A stretch of DNA of 39,600 nucleotides from Silicimonas sp. GTDB lineage: Bacteria > Pseudomonadota > Alphaproteobacteria > Rhodobacterales > Rhodobacteraceae. This document shows positions 8,706-17,900 of this stretch, piece by piece; within the stretch, counting starts at the first letter, position 1, and the number at the start of each line of letters is the position of its first letter. The position numbers were made by a program, and so were the translations under genes. Under the pieces are notes generated by a model. The model saw only the letters and a program-made list of their open reading frames with translations. It searched no databases and had not been told where the DNA came from. The stretch covers positions 1 through 39,600 of the forward strand of contig JAJDVJ010000098.1 of NCBI GenBank assembly GCA_022826205.1, given 5' to 3'.

Positions 8706-9503
8706 CTACGCAGACCTTCTCTTGCGAACCTCCTTTGACATCACTCTGCGCTTTTCGGCCATGGTTTCGCGTCTCTGCTGCTCGATGCCCAATCTGAACG
8801 ATTGCTCGACGAAGTCGATGTGATCGAGGGCCGACTTTTCGGCCCGGACCTCGTCGCCCTCGATGACGGCATTGCCCAGCTCCAGGTGCTGCTCCAGGAG
8901 CCTCTGGCCCGACCCGTCGATCGTCTTCAGGAAATCGCGGTTGTAGAACACACCCTGCCGCGTGAGCTCGTAGATCGACGCCATCATGTGAATCAAGGTC
9001 GCGTTCTGGCTGGCGTCGACGATCGCCGCGTGCAGGGCGAAATCCGCCTCGCGGGCGGCTTCGGAGTCCTGCTCGCTCCATGCTCTCTCGGTCTCGGCAA
9101 GGATTTCCGCGATTCTCTCCTTGTCGGCCCGTGTCGCACGGCGTGCAGCCAGCCGGGCGGCGAACCCCTCCTGCTCGCGACGATATTCGAGGTAGTCGAA
9201 GAACGTATGCTCGTTGCGCCCATAGAGCGCCAGCAAGGCTGGCAGCATGGCCTGACCGGTCAGTGGCGAGACGAACGTGCCCTCGCCATGCCGGGTGGAG
9301 ACAAGCCCGCGTTCCTCAAGGACCTGCAACGCCTCGCGCAGCTTCGGGCGGGACACGTTCAGCATGTCGGCGAGGTCGCGCTCCGACGGCAGCCTGCGCC
9401 CTTGCTTCAGGATCCCCGACGCTATCAGGTCCTCGATTTGCGTAACGACGGCATCGGCCAGTGATTCGTGCCCGACTGGTTCGAAAATTGTCGTGGATGC
9501 CAT
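8706..9503 (-). CDS. GntR-family transcriptional regulator, FadR subfamily (FCD domain)
   Basis: This 265-residue regulator has an N-terminal winged helix (about 14-80; SERDLADMLNVSRPKLREAL is the recognition region) and a C-terminal all-helical FCD ligand domain (about 100-245). The metal- and ligand-site residues of the FCD family are visible: Asp154, His158, His206 and His228. LldR-type regulators of this subfamily sense lactate or other hydroxy/dicarboxylates. It is divergent from the TRAP importer gene and has its own ribosome-binding site GAGGTGA before the ATG at 9503. It most likely represses the importer and the lactate-dehydrogenase-like gene and is relieved by the transported acid. 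The last 20 residues are Lys/Arg-rich and lie beyond the FCD domain. Confidence 0.88.
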   Translation of the reverse strand: MASTTIFEPVGHESLADAVVTQIEDLIASGILKQGRRLPSERDLADMLNVSRPKLREALQVLEERGLVSTRHGEGTFVSPLTGQAMLPALLALYGRNEHTFFDYLEYRREQEGFAARLAARRATRADKERIAEILAETERAWSEQDSEAAREADFALHAAIVDASQNATLIHMMASIYELTRQGVFYNRDFLKTIDGSGQRLLEQHLELGNAVIEGDEVRAEKSALDHIDFVEQSFRLGIEQQRRETMAEKRRVMSKEVRKRRSA

Positions 9504-9541
9504 TGCAAGCTCACCTCGCAGATTGGAAGACAGGAACTATC

Positions 9542-9638
9542 TGGTTCAGGAAAATAACCACCTGTACAGAAAATTCAAGCCGTACTGAGCATTGCCAGAA
9601 TATCTCTCAACATACTGTTAATAAACAAAGTTCTGTAC
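9542..9638. promoter_or_regulatory. Candidate operator elements upstream of the FadR-type regulator
   Basis: TGGTT (9542-9546) and AACCA (9556-9560) form an imperfect dyad of the TGGT...ACCA type favoured by FadR-family proteins, 39 bp upstream of the regulator's ATG. In addition, GTACAGAA (9564-9571) and TTCTGTAC (9631-9638) are perfect inverted 8-mers 67 bp apart. These are visible sequence facts; binding by the adjacent regulator is inference. Confidence 0.35.
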
Positions 9639-9718
9639 GCTCCTCACAATGTACGGCTATCTGGCCGACGTGGTGGCAGTGTGTTTCCGACAAACTTTCC
9701 AGCCAGATTCGGCGCTAA

Positions 9719-9768
9719 GTGGTAAAGAAAGTTGTTGACTAAATATAGTTGTTAATAATATTTACCAC
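9719..9768 (+). promoter_or_regulatory. Candidate promoter and FadR-type operator of the TRAP importer genes
   Basis: The region is markedly AT-rich compared with its surroundings. TTGACT (9735-9740) could serve as -35, with TAATAT (9756-9761) as a -10 at a short 15-base spacing. The perfect inverted half-sites GTGGTAAA (9719-9726) and TTTACCAC (9761-9768) bracket this promoter with centres 42 bp apart, about four helical turns. TGGTnnnnACCA-like sites are typical of FadR-family repressors, so a looped or cooperative repression complex is plausible. The dctP ATG lies 72 bp further on. Confidence 0.45.
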
Positions 9769-9840
9769 CAATAAGGCGTCGGGAAATCCTGCGCCCTGTG
9801 AACGAAACGCACGTTCCTAACCTTTCTGGAGGAGACTTCC

Positions 9841-10890
9841 ATGAAAATGACCCTGACGAGCCTCGCCCTGGCTGCCAGCCTGATCGCTGCGCCGGCGGTT
9901 GCGGCCGACAAACTTCTGTTGAAGACCCCGATCGCGTTCTCGACTGCGCTGCCAGGACTCGGCTCTCCGATCCCACGCGTTGCCGAACAGCTCGACCTGA
10001 TGTCGGGCGGCACGCTGAAGATGAAAGTGTACGAACCGGGAGAACTGGTTCCGCCGTTTGAAATCCTGGACGCCGTGTCGACCGGCAAGATCAACTCAGG
10101 CTACACCACCGCCGGCTACTGGGCGGGCAAGATCCCGGCCGCGCCGCTCTTTTCAGCCGTTCCGTTCGGTCCGGAGGCAGGCGAATACATGGCCTGGATC
10201 TACTACGGAAACGGCCTGTCCCTGTACCAGGAGATGTACGATCAGGCGGGCTACAACGTCCATGTCATCCCGTGCGCCATCATCGCGCCCGAAACCTCGG
10301 GCTGGTTCGCCAACGAGATCAACTCGCCTGCCGACCTGGAGGGGCTGAAGATGCGCTTCTTCGGCCTTGGCGGCAAGGTCATGCAGAAGCTTGGTGTCGC
10401 CACCTCGCTGCTGCCCGGCGGCGAGATCTTCCCGGCGCTGGAAAAGGGCGCCATTGACGCAACCGAGTTCTCGATGCCCGCCATCGACGCGCGTCTTGGC
10501 TTCCACAAGCTGGTGAAATTCAACTACTTCCCAGGCTGGCACCAGCAGGCCACACTCTTTGAATTGATCGTGAACAAGGACGTCTGGGCCGAAGTCAACG
10601 ACACTCACAAGGCGATCATCGAAAACGCCTGCAAGGCGTCGATGACCGACAGCTTCGCCGAGGGGGAGGCAATCCAGCATGACGTGCTGATCGACAATGT
10701 CGAGAACAACGGCGTGACCATCAAGCAGTGGTCAGACGAAATGCTCGAAACCTACCGGACCACCTGGGAAGAGGTCGCTGCCGAAGAGTCGGCCAACGAC
10801 GAGTTCTTTGCCAAGGTCCTCGCTGACATGAACGAGTTCCGCAACGGCTATCAGCTCTGGAAGCGAAACGCCTTCCTTCCGCGGCAGTAA
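9841..10890 (+). CDS. dctP: TRAP transporter substrate-binding protein, TakP/mannitol-chloroaromatic type
   Basis: This 349-residue periplasmic protein delivers a carboxylate to the TRAP membrane subunits. A Sec signal peptide (hydrophobic core 5-20, cleavage after VAA near 22) precedes the DctP fold. Elements of the TakP subfamily are clear: PETSGWF (150-156), the carboxylate-binding Arg172 in LKMRFFGLGGKVM, and LPGGEIFPALEKGAIDATE (191-209). TakP binds 2-oxoacids such as pyruvate. Here the neighbouring FMN dehydrogenase and dld remnant suggest lactate or another 2-hydroxy/2-oxo acid. A GGAGGAG ribosome-binding site lies 8 bases before the ATG. It is first in the importer operon and is followed by a strong hairpin. 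Confidence 0.92.
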   Translation: MKMTLTSLALAASLIAAPAVAADKLLLKTPIAFSTALPGLGSPIPRVAEQLDLMSGGTLKMKVYEPGELVPPFEILDAVSTGKINSGYTTAGYWAGKIPAAPLFSAVPFGPEAGEYMAWIYYGNGLSLYQEMYDQAGYNVHVIPCAIIAPETSGWFANEINSPADLEGLKMRFFGLGGKVMQKLGVATSLLPGGEIFPALEKGAIDATEFSMPAIDARLGFHKLVKFNYFPGWHQQATLFELIVNKDVWAEVNDTHKAIIENACKASMTDSFAEGEAIQHDVLIDNVENNGVTIKQWSDEMLETYRTTWEEVAAEESANDEFFAKVLADMNEFRNGYQLWKRNAFLPRQ

Positions 10891-10901
10891 CAGCCTCTGT
10901 T

Positions 10902-10958
10902 CCGGGGCGGCGGGTCTCGCCGCCCCGGATCGCCGAATTTCCCGATTTCCGGAATCGG
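10902..10958 (+). terminator. Strong intercistronic hairpin between dctP and dctQM
   Basis: A perfect 11-bp GC-rich stem, CCGGGGCGGCG (10902-10912) with CGCCGCCCCGG (10918-10928) around a 5-base loop, starts 12 bp after the dctP stop. A second smaller stem, CCGATT with AATCGG, spans 10942-10958. No U-tract follows, so complete termination is unlikely. Such hairpins commonly protect or attenuate mRNA so that the binding protein is made in excess over the membrane subunit. Confidence 0.6.
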
Positions 10959-11013
10959 TTGGGCACCCGCCAGCATCTGTGCTTGCCAGACGGGACCGAG
11001 AGAGGAGAAGGAC

Positions 11014-13074
11014 ATGGCCGCGAACGCACCGAAGGACCCGCTAGGGACATACGAAGGGCTGCTGGAGCACGAAGAGCCCGACCGCCAGAAGATTGCTGTC
11101 GCCATCGACCGGGGCGTCAAGGCGATTGGCCATGCCGTGATGTGGGCGAATGTCCTATTGATCACGGCGATCTTTGCACAAGTTTCGCTGCGATACCTGC
11201 TCAGTCAGAACTACCCCAAGCTCGACGAGATCCAGTGGCACTTCTACGGCCTCGTGACGATGATTGGCATCTCCTACGCGCTGGTCACCGACAGCCACGT
11301 GCGGGTCGATGTTTTGCATATGCAACTCAGCCGTCGCGCCCAGCGCATCATCGAGGTCTTGGGCATCCTGACGCTGCTGGTACCCTTTCTTTATTTGATG
11401 ATCGATCAGGGCTACGACTATTTCTACGAGAGCTGGCGGGTAAATGAGCGTTCCGACAGCCCAATTGGCCTGCCCGCCCGCTGGGCCTTAAAGGCTGTCA
11501 TACCGATCAGCTTTGTCCTGCTTGCGCTTGCCGCGCTTGCGCGGCTGATTCACGACGTTCATGCACTCTGGACGGGTCCGGCATCGGAACGCGAAGGTGC
11601 CCGACTACGCAGGATCGTGCTGGTGCTGCTCGGATTTGCCGCAGTCTGCGTGGCGCTGACATTCCTGGTGGAGACCACGGAGGAAAAGCTCGTCATCGCG
11701 ATGTTCCTGACCTTCATAGCGCTACTCTTCACCGGCTATCCGGTCGCTTGGGTGCTGGCCGGTGTCGGCGTTGCCTTTTGTGGACTGGCCTATCTCTTCG
11801 ACAACGACCTCATGCTCTGGACGGGGCTTGACAGCACGTTCACCGGGCTTGACTACCTGACACTCGGCGCGGTGGTGAACCGGGTCTACGCGACGATGTC
11901 AAATGCCGTCCTCGTCGCGCTGCCGATGTTCATCTTCATGGGACTAATGCTCGACGAAAGTGGTGTCGCGGAGCGGTTGATGAGCTCAATGCAGCGGCTC
12001 TTTGGCACTGTTCGGGGCGGCTTGGCGATGACCGTCACACTGATCGGGATCATCCTGGCCGCCTCTACCGGGATCATCGGTGCATCAGTCGTGCTTCTGG
12101 GCGTGCTTTCTCTGTCGTCGATGATGCAGCAGAAATATCAGCCGACCTTGGCGGCGGGCGTCGTCTCGGCAAGCGGCACGCTGGGAATCCTGATCCCGCC
12201 CTCGATCATGCTGGTGATCATGGCTGACCAGATGGCCCTTTCTGTCGGTGACCTGTTCATGGCCGCCGTGTTTCCGGGCGTAATCATTGGCGCTCTGTAC
12301 CTTACCTACATTTTCGTATTGTCCCTGATCAATCGCGACGCCGCTCCGGTGCCAGAGGGCGCGGTGCGTCCGGACTGGCACGCGGTACTCGACGTGTTGA
12401 TCGCGGTCATCCCGACACTGGCATTGATCCTCGCAGTGCTTGGTTCGATCTTTGCCGGTCTCACCACGCCAACCGAGGCTTCGGGAATCGGCGCCTTGGG
12501 CGCGATGCTTCTGGCTCTCGGCTATCGGAAATTGAACATGCAGAAGCTGTGGAATGTCCTGGTCGCCAGCTTCAATACCACCGCATACATCTTCGCGATC
12601 TTCCTCGGCGCCACAGTCTTTTCGTATGTCCTTCGCGAGTTGGGCGGTGACGAGCTGATTGAGCACTTGGTGCAGTCGACCGGCCTCGGGGCCAACGGCA
12701 CGGTGATATTCATTCTCTTCATCGTGTTCCTTCTGGGCTTCGTGCTCGACTGGATCGAGATCACGTTGATCGTGTTGCCGCTCATGCGGCCGATCATCAA
12801 CGGGCTTGGCATCGACATCCCGGGATTCGGCGTGATCGATGAACCGGCGCTTGTGTGGTTCATGATTCTGGTCGCGGTGACGCTGCAGACCTCGTTCCTG
12901 ACGCCGCCGGTAGGGTTTGCGCTGTTCTACCTCAAGGGCGTCTGCCCGCCCGAGATAAAGCTGACGCACATCTACCGTGGCATCATCCCCTTCGTGATCC
13001 TGCAGCTTATCGGTCTGTCGCTGGTCTTCTACTGGCCGACACTCGCCACGTGGCTGCCTTCGGTCGCTTACTAG
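11014..13074 (+). CDS. TRAP transporter fused small and large permease (DctQ-DctM)
   Basis: This 686-residue inner-membrane protein joins the DctQ and DctM subunits of a TRAP importer, driven by a cation gradient. The DctQ part (about 25-195) has four membrane helices and the conserved KLDEIQWHFYG (67-77) and SHVRVDVL segments. A linker of about 35 residues leads to the DctM domain (about 225-680) with 12 or so helices, including FTGYPVAW, the GGLAMTVTLIGIILAASTG region and the C-terminal TSFLTPPVGFALFYLKG. Fusion is usual for the TakP-like branch. The ribosome-binding site AGGAGAAGG precedes the ATG. The lactate-dehydrogenase-like gene begins 12 bp after the stop, so uptake and oxidation are probably co-transcribed. 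Confidence 0.93.
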   Translation: MAANAPKDPLGTYEGLLEHEEPDRQKIAVAIDRGVKAIGHAVMWANVLLITAIFAQVSLRYLLSQNYPKLDEIQWHFYGLVTMIGISYALVTDSHVRVDVLHMQLSRRAQRIIEVLGILTLLVPFLYLMIDQGYDYFYESWRVNERSDSPIGLPARWALKAVIPISFVLLALAALARLIHDVHALWTGPASEREGARLRRIVLVLLGFAAVCVALTFLVETTEEKLVIAMFLTFIALLFTGYPVAWVLAGVGVAFCGLAYLFDNDLMLWTGLDSTFTGLDYLTLGAVVNRVYATMSNAVLVALPMFIFMGLMLDESGVAERLMSSMQRLFGTVRGGLAMTVTLIGIILAASTGIIGASVVLLGVLSLSSMMQQKYQPTLAAGVVSASGTLGILIPPSIMLVIMADQMALSVGDLFMAAVFPGVIIGALYLTYIFVLSLINRDAAPVPEGAVRPDWHAVLDVLIAVIPTLALILAVLGSIFAGLTTPTEASGIGALGAMLLALGYRKLNMQKLWNVLVASFNTTAYIFAIFLGATVFSYVLRELGGDELIEHLVQSTGLGANGTVIFILFIVFLLGFVLDWIEITLIVLPLMRPIINGLGIDIPGFGVIDEPALVWFMILVAVTLQTSFLTPPVGFALFYLKGVCPPEIKLTHIYRGIIPFVILQLIGLSLVFYWPTLATWLPSVAY

Positions 13075-13086
13075 GGAACCGGACCC

Positions 13087-14274
13087 GTGCGGCTCAAGGA
13101 CTGCCATAACTTTCACGACTTCCGGCGGCTGGCAAAGCGCCGTTTGCCAGGACCGATCTTCGACTACATCGACGGCGGTGCCGATGATGAAGTGACGATG
13201 GCTGAGAACAGGGGCGCATTCGACCGCTACGATCTGCTGCCGTCGGTCCTGCGCGGCGTGTCAGAAGTCGACATGTCGGTCACGGTGATGGGTCAGAAAC
13301 TGGACATGCCGGTCTACTGTTCGCCCACGGCGCTGCAGCGGCTGTTCCACCACCAAGGAGAGCGTGCGGTCGCGACGGCGGCGGAAAAGTTCGGCACGAT
13401 GTTCGGCGTATCTTCGCTTGGTACCGTGTCGCTGGAAGAGCTGCGGCGAAAGCACGAGAACCCGCAGATCTACCAGTTCTACTTCCACAAGGACCGTGGC
13501 CTGAACACGGCGATGTTGCAGCATGCGAAGGGCGCCGGGGTCGAGGTGTTGATGCTGACGGTCGACTCGATCACCGGCGGCAATCGCGAGCGCGACCTCC
13601 GTACCGGGTTTTCGATCCCCTTCCGGCTGACGCTTGGCGGCATGATCCAGTTCGCGATCAAGCCGATGTGGGGCATCAACTACGTCACGCATGAGCGCTT
13701 CCGCCTGCCGCAGCTGGAAGGGCATGTTGACATGAGCGGGGGGGCCAGTTCGATTGGCGGTTATTTTACCGAGATGCTGGATCCATCGATGACCTGGGAC
13801 GACGTGACCAAGATGGTCCGCGACTGGAACGGAGAGTTCTGCCTGAAGGGAATCATGACCGTCGAGGACGCCCGCCGTGCCGCCGAGATCGGCTGTACCG
13901 GCATCGTGCTCTCGAACCATGGCGGTCGGCAGCTTGACGGATCGCGTGCGCCACTGGACCAACTGCCCGAGATCGTCGATGCAGTTGGAGATCGTCTCGA
14001 CGTGATGATGGACAGCGGCATTCAGCGCGGCACGCATGTGCTGAAAGCGCTGTCGTTGGGGGCCAAGGCCGTAGGCATCGGCCGTGGGTACCTCTTCCCG
14101 CTCGCCGCCGCCGGGCAGGTCGGGGTCGAACGGGCGCTAGAGCTCCTGCGTGCCGAGATTGAGCGCGACATGAAGCTGATGGGCGTAACCCGAACCGACC
14201 AGCTTGGCCACCACAACATTCGGTACCGCGGCGAGATCCGGCCATTGCCAATCACGCAAGGGACGACCGCATGA
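13087..14274 (+). CDS. FMN-dependent alpha-hydroxy-acid dehydrogenase (L-lactate dehydrogenase LldD-like)
   Basis: This 395-residue TIM-barrel flavoenzyme oxidises an L-2-hydroxyacid to the 2-oxoacid. Catalytic His278 and substrate-binding Arg281 lie in LSNHGGRQLDGSRAP (275-289). Lys254 (LKGIM) should contact the flavin N1, and the GIGRGYLFPLAAAG segment near the C-terminus closes the phosphate site. Length and motifs fit LldD, glycolate oxidase and mandelate dehydrogenase alike; the TRAP and dld context favours lactate. The GTG at 13087 is 12 bp after dctQM and has only a weak ribosome-binding site (AGGGAACCGG), consistent with coupled translation. Its TGA overlaps the ATG of the dld remnant as ATGA, so both were once one translation unit. 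The electron acceptor (quinone, cytochrome or oxygen) cannot be decided from sequence. Confidence 0.9.
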   Translation: MRLKDCHNFHDFRRLAKRRLPGPIFDYIDGGADDEVTMAENRGAFDRYDLLPSVLRGVSEVDMSVTVMGQKLDMPVYCSPTALQRLFHHQGERAVATAAEKFGTMFGVSSLGTVSLEELRRKHENPQIYQFYFHKDRGLNTAMLQHAKGAGVEVLMLTVDSITGGNRERDLRTGFSIPFRLTLGGMIQFAIKPMWGINYVTHERFRLPQLEGHVDMSGGASSIGGYFTEMLDPSMTWDDVTKMVRDWNGEFCLKGIMTVEDARRAAEIGCTGIVLSNHGGRQLDGSRAPLDQLPEIVDAVGDRLDVMMDSGIQRGTHVLKALSLGAKAVGIGRGYLFPLAAAGQVGVERALELLRAEIERDMKLMGVTRTDQLGHHNIRYRGEIRPLPITQGTTA

Positions 14275-14614
14275 CCAACGACGCCCCGTAGGCAAGGCTT
14301 CTCCAGATCGTCGGACCCCGCCACCTGTTGACCGGCCAGCGCGCCACTGAGCGGTCCCTCCGCGGCTTCCGCTCGGGCGAGGCGCGTTGCGTCATGCGTC
14401 CCGGCACGCTGCTGGAACAGTGGCGGGTGCTGCAAGCCTGTGGCGAGGCCGAAAGATCGTCATCATGCAGACTGCCAATACAGGGCTGACAGAAGGCTCA
14501 ACCCTTGCGGGCTGCTACGACCGCGACGTCGTGCGGATCAACACCCGCCGCATGAACGTGCGCGGGCTTCTGCGCGACGGCGCGCAGGTTATCAGCCATC
14601 CTGGAGCGCACTGA
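14271..14614 (+). pseudogene. dld: Decayed D-lactate dehydrogenase (Dld, FAD/quinone-dependent), N-terminal remnant
   Basis: Translation from the ATG at 14271, which overlaps the upstream stop, meets TAG at codon 7 (14289). The same frame then continues with HLLTGQRATERSLRGFRSGE and PGTLLEQWRVLQACG. After a frameshift near 14445-14455 the homology resumes in another frame as KIVIMQTANTGLTEGS, then YDRDVV, and ends at a TGA at 14612. Both stretches match, in order, the FAD-binding N-terminus of E. coli Dld (HLLT...GFRSG...PGSLLELWRVLKAC...MQAANTGLTEGS...YDRDVV). About 115 of some 570 residues remain, with a stop, a frameshift, small internal losses and no C-terminal two-thirds. The gene is dead. 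It shows that this operon once oxidised both lactate enantiomers. Confidence 0.88.
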
Positions 14615-14753
14615 CCTGCAGCTGCAGTGCGAGTCTCAGGTTGTCTTCGGCCATTCCATTCGCTCTGGCCAGGTGCGGAACCAGATGGATCACGTCGCGG
14701 TTTTCGCCGCCGCGACTGGCATCGCGACCCACAATCGGAATTTCACCACTCAT
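14592..14753 (-). CDS. Small hypothetical protein (53 residues)
   Basis: A minus-strand ATG at 14753 follows a good ribosome-binding site (GCGGAGGTCAC) and opens a 53-codon frame beginning MSGEIPIVGRDASRGGENRD. The product would be soluble, with Arg/Asp-rich N-terminus and a Leu/Gln-rich end (LRLALQLQVSALQDG) that could form a helix. It lies 173 bp downstream of pyruvate carboxylase on the same strand and its 3' end overlaps the end of the dld remnant. No family was recognised. It may be a real small protein or the start of a truncated gene. Confidence 0.35.
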   Translation of the reverse strand: MSGEIPIVGRDASRGGENRDVIHLVPHLARANGMAEDNLRLALQLQVSALQDG

Positions 14754-14808
14754 GTGACCTCCGCTGTCGTCCTCACATCGGAGCTCGTGACACCCCGACC
14801 ATTCGGCG

Positions 14809-14841
14809 CCCGAACCATTTGACATGCTGGCGGGGTTCGGG
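14809..14841 (-). repeat. Inverted repeat downstream of pyruvate carboxylase
   Basis: CCCGAACC (14809-14816) and GGTTCGGG (14834-14841) form a perfect 8-bp dyad with a 17-base spacer, about 85 bp downstream of the pyc stop. There is no T-run next to it. It could be a stabilising 3' hairpin or a protein site. The rest of 14754-14926 shows no gene. Confidence 0.3.
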
Positions 14842-14926
14842 ACACTCCGATTCATTTTTCCGGCCGGGACGGGCAAGAACGACCTATGCATTCTTGGCAA
14901 GGTCTACGCAGTGTTTCGACGTGGCA

Positions 14927-17900
14927 TTATTCTTCCATTTCGACAAGAAGATCCTTGGCATCAATCTGCGTGCCGGGGGCCACAAGCACGGCCTTGACCA
15001 CGGAGTCGCGGTCGGCGTGGATCCCGGTTTCCATCTTCATCGCCTCGATGGTCAGCATGAGGTCGCCCTGCTTGACATTGGCGCCCTCCTGCACTGCGAC
15101 CGACGCGACGATGCCTGGCATCGGTGCGCCAATGTGGCACTTGTTGGATGCATCGGCCTTGATGCGCGCCACCGCCACGCTTTGCGCCGAGCGGTCGGCG
15201 ATTCGCACGGTTCGGGGCTGTCCGTTCAACTCGAAGAACACCTTGGCGATGCCCTCTTCGTTGGTTTCCGCCACCGCCTGAAGCTGAATCTCCAGCGTCA
15301 CCCCCGGGTCGATCTCAACGGAGATTTCCTCGCCCGGTTCCATGCCGTAGAAAAACGTGTGCGTCGGCAGCGTGCGAACCGGACCATGGACGTCATGGCG
15401 CTCGGTGTATTCGGCAAACACCTTGGGGTACATGAGATAGCCGCCAAGGTCTTCATCGTTGAATTCCCGTTCGAACCTGGCGTTGATTTCGCGCCGTACC
15501 TCTTCGAGGTCCACGGGGGCTAGGTCAGCGCCAGGCCGCGTTGAAACCGGATTCTCGCCCTTCAGGACCTTCTTCTGGATGCCCTTGGGCCAACCGCCCG
15601 GCGGTTGCCCTATGTCCCCGCGCATCATGCCGACAACGCTTTCCGGGAAAGCGACCTCGCGTTTCGGATCTAGGACATCGTCGACGCTGAGACCCTGGCT
15701 CACCATCATGAGGGCCATGTCCCCCACGACTTTCGACGTGGGAGTCACCTTCACGATGTCGCCGAACATCCGGTTCACGTCAGCATAGGCGTGGGCGACC
15801 TCGTGCCAGCGCTCCTCCAGTCCGAGCGAACGGGCCTGGGCCTTGAGATTCGTGAACTGACCGCCCGGCATCTCGTGCAAATAGACCTCGGACGCGGGAG
15901 CCTGAAGGCCGGATTCGAAAGCGGCGTAGTGCCCGCGAACCCCCTCCCAGTAATTTGAAATCTCCCTAATTGCACCGATGTCGAGAAGTGTGTCGCGCTC
16001 CGTTCCCTTGAGTGCCTCGACCACGGTGCCAAGGGTGGCCTGCGACGTGTTGCCAGAAAGCGCGTCCATTGCACAATCCACGACATCGACGCCGGCCTCG
16101 GACGCTGCGAGGATCGACGCACACGCGATTCCCGCCGTGTCATGCGTGTGGAAGTGAACGGGCAGCCCGACTTCCTCCTTGAGCGCCATGACCAGCGCTC
16201 GGGCAGCAGCGGGCTTTAGGAGGCCCGCCATGTCCTTCAAGCCAAGGACATGTGTGCCGGCCTCTTTCAGTTCCTTTGCCATCGACACGTAGTACTTGAG
16301 GTCGTACTTGGCGCGATCCGGATCGTGTATGTCGCCCGTGTAGCAGATTGCCGCTTCGAGGATGCCGCCGGTGTCCAGAACGGCGTCCATCGAAACCCGC
16401 ATGTTCTCGATCCAGTTCAGCGGATCGAAGATCCGGAAGAGATCTACGCCATTGTGGGCTGCACGCTGAATGAAGAACTGGACCACGTTGTCGGGATAGT
16501 TCGTGTAGCCGACAGCGTTGGAACCCCGGACAAGCATTTGGGTGAGAAGGTTTGGCATGGCGGCGCGGAGATCGCGGAGGCGCTGCCAGGGACATTCCTG
16601 CAGGAACCTGTAGGCCACGTCGAAAGTGGCGCCGCCCCAGCATTCGACGCTGAACAAACCGGGCAGGTTCGCCGCGTAGGTCGGAGCCACGTTGATCATG
16701 TCGATCGAGCGCATCCGCGTGGCGAGGAGAGACTGCGGCCCGTCCCGCATGGTTGTGTCGGTGATCAGGACCCGCTCCTGCTTCAGCATCCAGTTCGCCA
16801 CGGCCTCGGCACCTTCATTCTTCAGGAGATCGCGTGTGCCCGGTGCCGGTTCGCGGGTTTGGAGTGCCGGCGGCGCCGGTTCGCGGAGGCTGGCGGATGG
16901 TTTGGGGCGGTCTCTCGTCTCGGGATGGCCGTTGACGGTCACGTCCGCGAGATAGGTCAGGATTCGGGTTGCCCGGTCGCGTCGCGGCTTGAAGTCGAAG
17001 AGCCCAGGAGTCTCGTCTATGAAACGCGTGTGATACTCGTTGTTGCGAAACGTTGGGTGCTTCAGCAGGTTCTCGACAAAGGCGATGTTGGTGGACACGC
17101 CACGAATCCGGAATTCGCGAAGCGCACGATCCATCCGGGCGATCGCGGCTTCGGGTGTGGGAGCCCAGGCGGTGACCTTCTCAAGTAATGAATCATAGTA
17201 ACGCGTGATGACCGCCCCCGAGTAGGCCGTACCCCCGTCGAGCCGGATCCCCATGCCGTTCGCGCCACGGTAGGCCGCGATGCGCCCATAGTCCGGAATG
17301 AAGTTGTTGGTCGGATCTTCCGTCGTGATCCGGCACTGGATCGCGTGGCCGTTGAGGGCGACGTCGTATTGCGACGCCGTGCCCGTCGCCTCCACCAGAC
17401 CCTTGCCTTCTGCGACCAGGATCTGAGCCTGGACGATGTCAATTCCGGTTACCTCTTCGGTTACCGTGTGTTCGACCTGAATGCGCGGATTCACTTCGAT
17501 GAAATAGAAATCCCCGGACTCCATGTCCATCAGGAACTCGATGGTTCCCGCGCATTCGTAGTTCACCTCCTCGGCAATCCTCTTGCCAAGGCCGGCAAGC
17601 CTTTCGCGCTGTGCGCCCGAAAGGTAGGGCGCTGGCGCGCGCTCGACCACCTTCTGGTTTCGGCGCTGCACGGAGCAATCGCGTTCCCAAAGGTGGTATA
17701 TGTTTCCGCGGCTGTCGCCGAGGATCTGCACCTCGACGTGGCGTGCACGCTGGATCATCTTTTCGAGATAGCCCTCGCCGTTGCCGAAGGCCGCTTCCGC
17801 CTCGCGGCGCCCTTCCAGGACTTTCTCCTCGAGTTCGTCGGGCGACATGATCGGGCGCATGCCGCGCCCGCCTCCGCCCCAGGACGCCTTGAGCATCATC

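Noticed and set aside
8515-8823. 102-codon plus-strand frame in the importer/regulator gap
   Set aside because: It has no ribosome-binding site, overlaps the regulator antisense and has a Cys/His/Arg-rich random composition.
12085-13116. 343-codon minus-strand open frame opposite dctQM
   Set aside because: The translation is His/Gln/Arg/Asp-rich mirror sequence of membrane helices, with no domain. The opposite strand holds a clear transporter.
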